Source: Siphonodentalium dalli
Lineage: Eukaryota > Mollusca > Scaphopoda > Gadilida > Siphonodentaliidae
Reading direction: 5' to 3'
Assembly (NCBI GenBank): GCA_032622095.1
Contig: CP136064.1
Span: forward strand, 265,000,165-265,064,164
Length of the DNA: 64,000 nt
In this document: one piece after another, positions 1-8,200 of the stretch
Position numbering within the stretch: position 1 is the first letter of the stretch
How the letters are laid out: each line of letters starts with the position of its first letter
Made by a program: the position numbers and the translations under genes
The notes under the pieces: model-generated
The model's database searches: none
Told to the model about the DNA's origin: nothing
What the model saw: the letters and a program-made list of their open reading frames with translations, nothing else

Positions 1-610
1 ATTTCCCGATGGGCCGGAGGCCGGAAAAATTCTGATTCCACGTGATTTCCTATCAAGCGAGAATCCGAGTGTTTTTTTACGGTTGGGGGGGGGGGGGGTG
101 GGGTGGGGGGGGGGGGGGTATATGTGGTTGGGCCGCCCAACCACAACTTGGGCCGCAAATGAAACCGACATGGGCCGCCACATGTGTTGTTTAACCAGCC
201 GTGTATCCAATAAGATGGCACTCTTCTCACATAAATTCATGAAGGGTAACCATATTTGGGGTCCAGAGGCGGACTGGTCGATCGGGAGACCGGGAAAATT
301 CCGGACGTGGGCCGCCACATGTGTTGTTTAACCAGCCGAATTGGCTAATCGTAATTTTGTCATTAACTGAACTTGTCAGCATCATATAACGCCACGTAAA
401 GACCCCGATTTTAACGGTAACTCCCAAAAAAAATCTCACGCACCCCTCCCGGACCCTCCCCCAATTAAAATTTACAACAAAATAGGAACGCTTCAGTTGA
501 TGCCAGTCTAGATGCTAGGATTCGCGATTTTCTTGTATAGTTTTCAAAATTTTCTCACCCCGAGCCGAACAACCATGAACAGCCCAGTGTGTCCTGGTCT
601 CTTGTCCGTA
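1..610. other. Left host flank, no gene
   Basis: Non-coding DNA outside the Polinton. It holds a poly-G tract at 85-118 and a 29-bp direct repeat at 172-200 and 309-337. The short reading frames here have no recognisable domain and run through low-complexity DNA. Confidence 0.6.
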
Positions 611-616
611 GTCGTG
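611..616. repeat. Left target-site duplication GTCGTG
   Basis: The six bases directly before the element's AG terminus are identical to 17891-17896. Six-base duplications are what Polinton/Maverick integrases are known to generate. Confidence 0.93.
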
Positions 617-1024
617 AGTAGTAATGGGGGGCACTATGGCCCAGTACCCCCCAGTGGGGGGCACTATGGCCCAGTACCCCCCAGTGGGGGGCACTATGGC
701 CCAGTATCGAATACTGGACCATAGATCGTCCAGTATTCGATACTGGGCCATAGTGCCCCCCAGTGGGGGGCACTATGGCCCAGTATCGAATACTGGACGA
801 TCTATGGTCCAGTATTCGATACTGGGCCATAGTGCCCCCCACTGGGGGGTACTGGGCCATAGTGCCCCCCACTGGGGGGTACTGGGCCATAGTGCCCCCA
901 CTGGGAAGTACTGGGCCATAGTGCCCCCCACTGATGGGTACTGGGCCATAGTTCCCCCCTGAGGATAGATATTCCTGTCATTGATGTGATATTTCTGATC
1001 GGAAAAAATGAAAATGGACTTAGA
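617..1024. repeat. Left terminal inverted repeat (408 bp)
   Basis: Reverse-complement match to 17451-17890. The outer part is a 30-bp satellite unit in forward orientation (G-runs at 626, 656, 686), then two roughly 60-bp near-palindromes built on ACTATGGCCCAGTA, then about four units in reverse orientation. The inner 65 bp (about 960-1024) is unique sequence. The TIR is itself a foldback that could form cruciforms. The open frames across it are spurious, because the 30-bp period keeps frames open. Confidence 0.93.
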
Positions 1025-1105
1025 ATTATTTTTTTTTCAAAAGGAAAATCTCACTTTGGAAAATATCAATTAGCAATCAAGAGTTTTTCTTTTCGAATAT
1101 TTGGT

Positions 1106-1121
1106 GGCCCTGAAAAGGGCC
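1106..1121 (-). terminator. Histone-type 3' stem-loop after the OTU-like gene
   Basis: On the minus strand this reads GGCCCTTTTCAGGGCC: a 6-bp stem with a UUUC loop, fitting the metazoan replication-dependent histone mRNA stem-loop. It is followed by ACC and, about 10 nt on, by a purine-rich GAAAAGAAAAAC that could act as a histone downstream element. It starts 19 nt beyond the stop at 1141. Histone-like processing is inferred from the match. Confidence 0.8.
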
Positions 1122-1140
1122 GTTTTATTTTTGTTATAGT

Positions 1141-1608
1141 TTAGAATCCGCCACATTGAACTTCTTTGTTCGCCAAAACTTCAATTGATTTGTCTCCTCG
1201 CCTCATCCATATTTCGCATTCACAATAATGCTCGTGGCAAACGTGTGGGATCCACACTAGAGTTATTGATGACTTGAATCTTGGTGTTGATTTGTAGCCG
1301 CCTTTGGTAGCATCAAACATGACGATAGGTCGCTGTATAACAGTCGCCGCTAATTCAACCATCAATCTTGATTCAGCCAAAAGTGGTGTGCGCCGTAAAT
1401 CTTGTGCCGACGCACCAAGTTCGTCACTCTCTGCGTAGTACAGGTCAACTGCCGCATCTCTCAGAACCATCCATCCATCGGTCGTCTCGTAAACCGCAAC
1501 GCTGAGTGCCCTCCAAAACAGAGATATTTCTTCGCCGCCGCACACTGCTTTACAGTATTCCCCCTGTACCATTATCTCGTCAAGATCTGTTATGTTTACA
1601 GCAGTCAT
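1141..1608 (-). CDS. OTU-like domain protein, probably catalytically dead
   Basis: 155 aa. I placed the start at 1608 because the upstream minus-strand TATA-like box lies at about 1647-1654, and because homology with the second cassette's leader ends exactly at this ATG. The longer frame to 1683 would begin upstream of that box. Three blocks resemble the OTU cysteine protease fold: FWRALS (31-36) where OTU enzymes have the catalytic Cys block, ELAATVIQRPIVMF (85-98), and SSITLVW followed by the HEHY block at 125-128, where the catalytic His sits. The usual DGxC is replaced (EISL), so the nucleophile is missing while His127 remains. It might bind ubiquitin or act as a decoy; that is inference. 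It is the minus-strand member of the first divergent cassette and ends in a histone-type stem-loop. Confidence 0.65.
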   Translation of the reverse strand: MTAVNITDLDEIMVQGEYCKAVCGGEEISLFWRALSVAVYETTDGWMVLRDAAVDLYYAESDELGASAQDLRRTPLLAESRLMVELAATVIQRPIVMFDATKGGYKSTPRFKSSITLVWIPHVCHEHYCECEIWMRRGDKSIEVLANKEVQCGGF

Positions 1609-2231
1609 CTTTGAATGTAGAATAAGTCTGAAGATCCGTCTTGAACATATATTACGATTGTGCGGGCGGTAGAGAAAGCACATAATGCTTTGACGTTAAA
1701 AATGACAAATGTTTCCTGACGTTGTGTTTCTTTTCAGTGCATTATCTGTAGTTTTCACTATTTCGATATGTTATAGATTAAATTCATGATAGTATATGCA
1801 ATTAATTAAGATGTTTTAACATATGAATTCATCTTCGTTCATAAACGATGACCAAGTAAAGTTATCGATTGTAATGATGAAGAAAAATGTTCAGTATGTT
1901 TTCTTGTGTTCAGTTTTATGTATAAAATATGTACATCTCCAAAAACAAAACTAGAAAAACATTCCATATTTTCCTAACGAGGTAACAAATATATCAATCA
2001 TGTGTACCAAATAATAGATAATGATCTAACGAAATTAAAAACATTTGTTTGATCGCTATGCAATAATGATCAAGAAAAATATGAATGCTGATCCGTCTCT
2101 GAAAAAACACAATGCCAGGAAACATTTGTCAATTTTAACGTCAATGCGACATGTGATTTCATTGACGCCCGTGTCAAATGTATAAAAATATTTTCGAATT
2201 TGATCAACGTTACATTGCATTGCTATCAAAG
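1609..2231. promoter_or_regulatory. Bidirectional promoter, cassette 1
   Basis: The intergenic region between the OTU-like gene (minus) and the 162-aa gene (plus). A TATA box (TATAAAAA, 2181-2188) serves the plus gene and a TATA-like TAATATAT on the minus strand (about 1647-1654) serves the other. Near both ends there are inverted arms (about 1655-1737 and 2095-2176) carrying TGACGTTAAAA / TTTTAACGTCA and CGCCCG motifs, so each direction has a mirrored core. The roughly 360-bp centre is almost identical to cassette 2 (3345-3715). TGACGT is the CREB/ATF half-site; its use here is not shown. Confidence 0.75.
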
Positions 2232-2720
2232 ATGGATCCGTTAACAGAATTTCTTCAGAGTGAGATATACAGTAATCCTGTTGTACAGAATACATATGCG
2301 GCACCACAGTCAACAGGCCAAGCTAATACGACAATGACTATAGGTGGAGATACACTCATTTTAAAAGCGATTTTAGATGAACTGAGATGTCTTCGCAGGG
2401 ATATTGACGTGAAAACACAAGTAACGCATCAAGAAGTAAAAGTGAATCTTCGTTTCGTTGCAGAAGAGATAGATATACCAATCAGGGTTCATGATGTTCA
2501 GAGATCGAAAGAACAGAAACAGATCAAAAAAGAAAAAATATTATCGGCGAAAGAAAAAGAACCTAAAAGTATCATGAAGCCTTCTACTGAGACAAAAGTC
2601 AGATTTCGTCTTCCTTGTAAAGAATCTAAAGATACAGAGAAAAGTGATGAATTCGCAAAAGCTATTGGTTCTCATGGGAAAGATATGTCAAGATATAAGA
2701 AAAACACAAAACGATGTTAA
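2232..2720 (+). CDS. Small basic coiled-coil-like protein, function unknown
   Basis: 162 aa. The upstream ATG at 2178 overlaps the TATA box, so translation should start at 2232 (CAAAGATGG context). The N-terminal half is acidic to neutral, with a likely amphipathic helix (ILDELRCLRRDIDVKTQ). The C-terminal half (from about residue 90) is very Lys/Glu/Ser-rich, suggesting a nuclear or nucleic-acid-binding tail. I recognise no family. It is the plus-strand member of cassette 1 and its stop lies 22 nt before a histone-type stem-loop. Confidence 0.7.
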   Translation: MDPLTEFLQSEIYSNPVVQNTYAAPQSTGQANTTMTIGGDTLILKAILDELRCLRRDIDVKTQVTHQEVKVNLRFVAEEIDIPIRVHDVQRSKEQKQIKKEKILSAKEKEPKSIMKPSTETKVRFRLPCKESKDTEKSDEFAKAIGSHGKDMSRYKKNTKRC

Positions 2721-2742
2721 AGTCAGATGATAATTTTAAAAC

Positions 2743-2758
2743 GGCCCTTTTCAGGGCC
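2743..2758 (+). terminator. Histone-type 3' stem-loop after the 162-aa gene
   Basis: GGCCCTTTTCAGGGCC preceded by AAAAC and followed by ACACACA, matching the histone stem-loop with its A-rich 5' flank and AC-rich 3' flank. A purine-rich CCCAAAAGG follows about 11 nt downstream, where U7 snRNA pairing would be expected. Stem-loop and downstream sequence are repeated nearly unchanged at 4201-4300. Confidence 0.82.
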
Positions 2759-2969
2759 ACACACATTTCCCAAAAGGTTACTCTTTCATTGCTGAAAAAA
2801 TCAAAAACACGATTGTTCAATTTATATTTTATTCAACAACAAATATTTGCAAGTATATTTTGTTTTAAATTATTCGTGGCGTGATTTTTTCAAAACAAAA
2901 CATAGGGTACAAAGAACATTATTAGTTATTAAGCAATGCTAAAAGTTTTTCTTTTTGAAAAAATTGGTT

Positions 2970-3013
2970 GGTCCTGAAAAGGACCGTTTTTGTTTTTGGC
3001 CCTGAAAAGGGCC
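2970..3013 (-). terminator. Two tandem histone-type stem-loops after the 62-aa gene
   Basis: On the minus strand the first is GGCCCTTTTCAGGGCC (2998-3013), 13 nt after the stop at 3027, and the second is GGTCCTTTTCAGGACC (2970-2985). The second carries a compensated change (C-G to U-A pair) that keeps the stem and the UUUC loop, which argues for selection on structure. AAAAAGAAAAAC follows at about 2945-2957. A minus-strand AATAAA lies further on at about 2830 and could be a backup signal. Confidence 0.82.
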
Positions 3014-3026
3014 GTTTTGTATGGCA

Positions 3027-3215
3027 TCAAAGTTCACGCCACGATTTTCTTTTGAGACTTTTGCTTTTGTTCCAACGCTGTTGTTTTTTGCATATTTGCA
3101 TAACCAGTTTTGCACTGGCGGTTACTTCTTTTGCGTGTTCGCCCCGCATTATCTGGGGTGTTAGCCCTATCGTTCCTCTTAGTATAGACATCAACGGTTC
3201 GGGGGTTTCGGACAT
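3027..3215 (-). CDS. Small basic protein, function unknown
   Basis: 62 aa, starting at the ATG at 3215, which sits in the same AAAGATG leader as the OTU-like gene; homology between the two cassettes begins just upstream of it. The C-terminal half is Lys/Arg-rich (KKQQRWNKSKSLKRKS). No family recognised. The overlapping 86-aa frame from 3294 starts upstream of the inferred TATA box and is probably a shadow. The immediately following stem-loops support this frame, but at 62 aa a degraded longer gene cannot be excluded. Confidence 0.5.
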   Translation of the reverse strand: MSETPEPLMSILRGTIGLTPQIMRGEHAKEVTASAKLVMQICKKQQRWNKSKSLKRKSWREL

Positions 3216-3831
3216 CTTTGAATGCAGAATAAAAATTGTTCACGGCCGTGTTTGAACATATATTACGATTGCGCGGGCGGTAGAGAAAGCACATGTCGCA
3301 TTGACGTTAAAAATGACAAATGCTTCCTGACGTTGTGTTTCTTTACAGTGCATTATCTGTAGTTTTCACTATTTCGATATGTTATAGATTAAATTCATGA
3401 TAGTATATGCAATTAATTAAGATGTTTTAACATATGAATTCATCTTCGTTCATAAACGATGACCAAGTAAAGTTATCGATTGTAATGATGAAGAAAAATG
3501 TTCAGTATGTTTTCTTGTGTTCAGTTTTATGTATAAAATATGTACATCTCCAAAACCAAAACTAGAAAAACATTCCATATTTTCCTAACGAGGTAACAAA
3601 TATATCAATCATGTGTACCAAATAATAGATAATGATCTAACGAAATAAAAAACATTTGTTTGATCGCTATGCAATAATGATCAAGAAAAATATGAATGCT
3701 GATCCGTCTCTGAAAAAACACAACGCCAGGAAACATTTGTCAATTTTAACGTCAATGCGACATGTGATTTCTCTACCGCCCGTGTCAAATGTATAAAAAT
3801 ATTTTCACTTTTTCAGTGAACTTCATTCATT
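3216..3831. promoter_or_regulatory. Bidirectional promoter, cassette 2
   Basis: A near-identical copy of 1609-2190. Inverted 75-bp-scale arms lie at about 3268-3345 and 3714-3788, both holding CGGGCGGTAGAGAAA and CATTGACGTTAAAA in mirror orientation. The plus-strand TATA box is at 3792-3799, 40 bp before the ATG at 3832; the minus-strand TATA-like box is at about 3255-3262. Homology with cassette 1 stops just after the plus TATA box and at the minus ATG, so the regulatory DNA is shared but the coding regions are not. Confidence 0.75.
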
Positions 3832-4182
3832 ATGCCGTCTCTAAAGAAATTTTTCAAGAAGCTATGGAGGAAGAGAGATTCGTCAGAGGAGACGAAAATC
3901 AGAACCTATAGGAAATGGCAGGATTCTCCTGAACAAAAGGTGGTGCAGAAACAGATGTTAACAGATTTTCTGGCTCGGCGACGACCATCGGCTGAAGTAT
4001 GTGATCAAGAACCAAGCAATCTTGATCTCGTGGAGATCTTGTCACAGATCTCGAAGAAAGATCTGTGCAATGCAGCAATTGACAGCTTCGCTCAGGCTGC
4101 TGCGGCGCACAGATCAAACCCTACTTGGTCTGTGACAATTAATCCCAACGGGATATATCCTGATTTGGCAGAATTTTTATGA
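3832..4182 (+). CDS. Small basic protein with amphipathic N-terminus, function unknown
   Basis: 116 aa. It begins with a cationic amphipathic stretch (SLKKFFKKLWRKR) that could bind nucleic acid or membranes, followed by a charged region and a C-terminal helix-rich part (LVEILSQISKKDL, then an Ala-rich segment). It is unrelated to the gene in the same position of cassette 1. TATA box 40 bp upstream; histone-type stem-loop 18 nt after the stop. No family recognised. Confidence 0.7.
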   Translation: MPSLKKFFKKLWRKRDSSEETKIRTYRKWQDSPEQKVVQKQMLTDFLARRRPSAEVCDQEPSNLDLVEILSQISKKDLCNAAIDSFAQAAAAHRSNPTWSVTINPNGIYPDLAEFL

Positions 4183-4200
4183 ATTCTGGAAAAGAAAAAC

Positions 4201-4216
4201 GGCCCTTTTCAGGGCC
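4201..4216 (+). terminator. Histone-type 3' stem-loop, best consensus match
   Basis: GGCCCTTTTCAGGGCC directly followed by ACCCACA and preceded by AAAAC, reproducing the metazoan histone stem-loop including its ACCCA 3' flank. CCCCAAAAAGG lies about 12 nt downstream. The asymmetric UUUC loop sets the sense as plus strand, so it belongs to the 116-aa gene and not to the opposing 191-aa gene. Confidence 0.85.
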
Positions 4217-4290
4217 ACCCACATTCCCCAAAAAGGTTACTCTTTCATAGCTGAAAAAAACAAAACAAAACACGATTGTTCAATTCATAA

Positions 4291-4296
4291 TTTATT
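4291..4296 (-). terminator. Polyadenylation signal for the CCHC gene
   Basis: TTTATT on the plus strand is AATAAA on the minus strand, 31 nt past the stop of the 191-aa gene. This gene, unlike the four small cassette genes, appears to use an ordinary poly(A) signal. Confidence 0.5.
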
Positions 4297-4327
4297 CACA
4301 ATATAATTTTCAAATGTTTGTATCGAT

Positions 4328-4903
4328 TCATTTATCTGTTTTTGGAATGTAGAATTGTCTCAGCTTCTTTTTCTTGGAAGTTTTCTTGGAATTTTCAAAA
4401 TCTGGATGCTTATCTTCAGATTTGTTCTGTGAATCATTCGTAGGATCAACAGGTCGGGGTTGTTTGAAAACATCTGATGTTGTAGACATCTCTTCAGTTT
4501 TGATAACTGCATTTTGTTCTTGTATTGTTACTGCTTGTAGACTTTTTTGTATAGTTTTCACATTTTTTTTGTCGTCGAAATCTGTTTTACATTGGAAGGA
4601 CCAATGGGAGTCTTGTCCGCATTTGTAACAGTAACCATATGGTGGTTTCCAATTTTTATCAGCTTTGTTTTTCTCTTTTTTCTCTTGCCATTGCATTTTG
4701 TTACAAAATTTAAACAAATCAGTAGAGATCTGTCTCAATTCGACAAGATTATCTTGAATTTTTCTAGTCTGTAGTAGTGTAGATTCTTCTTTATGCAGCT
4801 CAATATAGCTCTCTTCAATAACTGCAGGCCTTGGTCTTTTTCTAACAATATCTTCTTCGCTGGCGGAGTCGTCTGAAACAGGTCTTTTGATTCTCTTAAA
4901 CAT
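4328..4903 (-). CDS. CCHC zinc-knuckle protein sharing its N-terminus with the polymerase
   Basis: 191 aa. Residues 1-32 are identical to those of the DNA polymerase, because they lie in a perfect inverted repeat; this stretch is rich in basic clusters (KRIKR, RKRPRP) and looks like a bipartite nuclear localisation signal. Residues about 35-80 are helical. A zinc knuckle C92-x2-C95-x4-H100-x4-C105 follows, of the type that binds single-stranded nucleic acid, then a charged tail ending in KKTSKKKKLRQ. It may bind viral nucleic acid or assist replication (inference from the motif and pairing with the polymerase). Divergently transcribed from the polymerase. Confidence 0.8.
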   Translation of the reverse strand: MFKRIKRPVSDDSASEEDIVRKRPRPAVIEESYIELHKEESTLLQTRKIQDNLVELRQISTDLFKFCNKMQWQEKKEKNKADKNWKPPYGYCYKCGQDSHWSFQCKTDFDDKKNVKTIQKSLQAVTIQEQNAVIKTEEMSTTSDVFKQPRPVDPTNDSQNKSEDKHPDFENSKKTSKKKKLRQFYIPKTDK

Positions 4904-5217
4904 TTTTGTCTTGAGTTTTTGTCAGCAAAAAATATTGCGACTGGCTTCTTCGGAGTTGAAGTGTAAAGTGTATAATTACACAATTTTACACTTGCTTTTA
5001 TAGCATTTTTCATCGTGACTGCTATAAAAGCAAGTGTAAAATTGTGTAATTATACACTTTACACTTCAACTCCGAAGAAGCCAGTCGCAATATTTTTTGC
5101 TGACAAAAACTCAAGACAAAAATGTTTAAGAGAATCAAAAGACCTGTTTCAGACGACTCCGCCAGCGAAGAAGATATTGTTAGAAAAAGACCAAGGCCTG
5201 CAGTTATTGAAGAGAGC
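4808..5217. repeat. Perfect 197-bp inverted repeat with central bidirectional promoter
   Basis: Arms 4808-5004 and 5021-5217 are identical by eye, separated by a 16-bp spacer. Each arm runs from a TATA box next to the spacer (TATAAAAG at 5023-5030 and its mirror at 4995-5002) through about 90 bp of leader to the ATG and 32 codons. Two genes thus share promoter, leader and N-terminal sequence. The arms end just after codon 32. Confidence 0.95.
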
Positions 5218-8200
5218 GAAATGGAAACTGATGAGGCAGAAAGTGAAGAGAGCGATATGGAAACTGATGAGGCAGAAAGTGAAGAGAGCGATATGGAAAC
5301 TGATGAGGCAGAAAGTGAAGAGAGCGATATGGAAACTGATGGAGGCGAAAGTGAAGAAAGTTCTAGTGATGGTCAGATTGGACGCGGTCGAAGACAGAAT
5401 AGAGAAATTGGTGGGAAGAGAAAGAGAAGTCTGGCTAGAGAGCGTGTTGTGTTCAATCCAACAAAATATTTCAAATTGGAGCTGAACTCGGAGAAATTTT
5501 CCAGAAAATTTAAATCACCATCACGACAATTTGGTGTGAAATTCGAGAAATTTACAGATCCAATCGAAAACATTCCAGAGATATTTGAGAAGTTGACAGA
5601 AGAATTGAAACAGAAATGTTCAGCAAATGAGAAGACAAGAATCAGAGTTACGATAAATCATCCAGGACTTGATATGAACATTTTCATTCCATTCACAAAA
5701 GCCAGTGAATTGAATGGTGAGACACTCATGGATAATATTCAAAATGTGGTTCAATCAAATGCAGACTTTACAATTCATGACGGTGCACTCAATTTCGAAA
5801 TCTTCGTTACAGATATTCCGGAAGGTGGTACACGACACTCACTACATTATGGACCATTTGCAGACAAGAACAAGCTTACAAAAGTGAAAAGAAGTATTGT
5901 CCGGATTGAAAATGCTGATGATGTTATGTGTATGGCAAGATCTATTGTCGTCGGAATGTGTAAGGCAGATAGTGATGGATCTGCGTGCTGGTCAAAGAAA
6001 TGGAAAAGAATAAGACAATCAATATACACAGCACAAACAGATGCAGCAAAAAATCTACTCAACCGTGCTGGTATTCCACACGATACAGTTTGCAGTATCA
6101 ATGAGTTCCACAAGATTCAAGAAATATTGTATCCAGAATATGTTGTGAAAATTCACAATGAATTTGCTGGCGCTGGATTTCTATTTGAACCTGCAGAAAT
6201 GTGTTCGGAGAGCAAATGTGTACACATCTACTACAACAACAATCACTTCGACACCATAACATCAATCAAAGGATTTCTAGGCACCAGCTACTACTGCGAA
6301 TTCTGTGACATTGGATTCAAAAGTCGTGGCGATCATCGATGCAGATTTGTTTGTGCATGCTGGTCATTGACACAGTGTAATTTCACAAATTTGGTGAAGT
6401 GTAGAACGTGTCGACGATCATTCAGAAGTAAATCTTGTTTCGACAACCATTTGAAGACGGAAGGAAAACAGAAAAGAAAAATATGTGATTTGGTTCAACT
6501 ATGCAAAATTTGTGATGAAGAATTTCTCATCAATAAATCAAACAGACATATATGTGCGGGGTTGAAGAAATGCAAACATTGCAAAGAAATCGTTGAAGCA
6601 GATCACAGGTGCTACATTCCAAAATATGAATCACCGGAAAAGAAACCTGCAAAGATTCCATATGTATTCTTTGACTTTGAATGCAGACAAGACACAGGTG
6701 TTCATATTCCAAACTTCTGTGTTGCACATACCGCTTGTGGAGATTGCATGTGCAAACCAATCGAAGAAAAATGTGAAACATGCGGACCGGATTCCAGAGA
6801 ATTTGTATTCAAGGGTGACAACGTTTTAACAGACTTCACAAACTGGTTATTCCATCAAGATCACAAAGGATGTGTTGCAATAGCACATAATGCTCAGGGA
6901 TACGATGCACAGTTTCTACTTCAAGCACTCATACAAAGTGGAATTCATAAACCAGAACTGATCATGAATGGAAACAAAATTCTCAGTTTAAAATGCAACA
7001 GCGTGAAAGTTATTGATTCTCTGAGTTTTCTGATGATGCCGCTTTCAAAATTTCCACAAACTTTTCAGCTGAATGAGATGGCAAAAGGACACTTTCCACA
7101 TTGGGCGAATTCACCAAAGTTTCAAAATTACATTGGACCTTACTTGGCTTGTGATTACTACAAACCAGATATGATGAGCGTGGAAAATCGAGAGAAATTC
7201 TTTGAATGGTACAATGAGAAAATAGAAAATTATGCGATATTCAACTTCCAAGAAGAGATAGAGAAGTACTGCAAATCAGACGTGGATATTCTTCGCCGTG
7301 GATGTGGAAAATTCAGGAAATACATATTGGAAACAGAACAGATTGACCCGTTCATTGAGTCAATAACATTGGCACAAGTTTGCAATTTGGCATGGAGGAA
7401 GAATTCAATGCCAGAGAAAACAATTGGAATCATTCCAGATGGTGGATACCCATGTGCTAAAAACTATTCCATGAAAGCGATACGTTGGCTTCAACATATA
7501 TCATTGTCACGTATGATAACAATCAAGCATGCTTTGAATGGAGGAGAAATCAAGATTGGTGGACACTACGTCGATGGATATGAGGAAGCCACAAGAACAG
7601 TTTTTGAGATGAATGGATGTCTGTTTCATGGATGTCCAAAATGTTACAACAACAGACAATACAAGAATCCCTATACGATGCTCACCATGGAAGAATTATA
7701 TACAAGAACCCAACAGAAGAAAGATGAACTGGAAAGTCTTGGTTACAGAGTTGAATCAATTTGGGAGCATCAGATCGACGAAAGAATGAAATCGGATGTG
7801 AAATTCAAACAACAAATGGAATCTTTCTACAAACATCGAGACCCCATTTTGCCAAGAGAAGCATTGTTTGGTGGACGTACAAATGCCATCAAATTGTACG
7901 AGGAAATTGATCAAGATTCCACAAAAGAAATCAAGTTCATCGATGTGTGTTCGTTGTATCCATTTTGCAACAAATATAAATTCTACCCTGTTGGACATCC
8001 AGAAATTTTGAGCCAAGAGCAGATCGATCAAGAACACATTAGAGACTATGCGGGGCTTGTTAAATGTACAATTTTACCACCATCGAAATTGTATATTCCA
8101 GTTCTACCGATTCATTGTAACAAGAAAATGGTTTTTACTCTGTGCAACACTTGTGCCATCAATGAGAACGAGACATGTAACCATTCAGAAGAAGATCGAG

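Noticed and set aside
555-962. Repetitive 110-aa frames in both TIRs
   Set aside because: Translations of the 30-bp TIR satellite, open on both strands, with no start context or relatives.
2178-2231. Upstream ATG of the 162-aa gene
   Set aside because: It immediately precedes and overlaps the TATA box, so it should not be in the mRNA.
3034-3294. 86-aa frame in cassette 2
   Set aside because: Begins upstream of the inferred transcription start; the 62-aa frame from the conserved leader ATG fits better.
1106-4216. Reading the stem-loops as bacterial-type terminators
   Set aside because: Stems are 6 bp without a U-tract, loops and flanks are fixed as in histone mRNA, and the setting is eukaryotic.
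5015-5485. 156-aa frame at the start of the polymerase gene (and 4735-5013 minus)
   Set aside because: Shadow frames of the palindrome and of the 36-bp acidic repeat in another phase.
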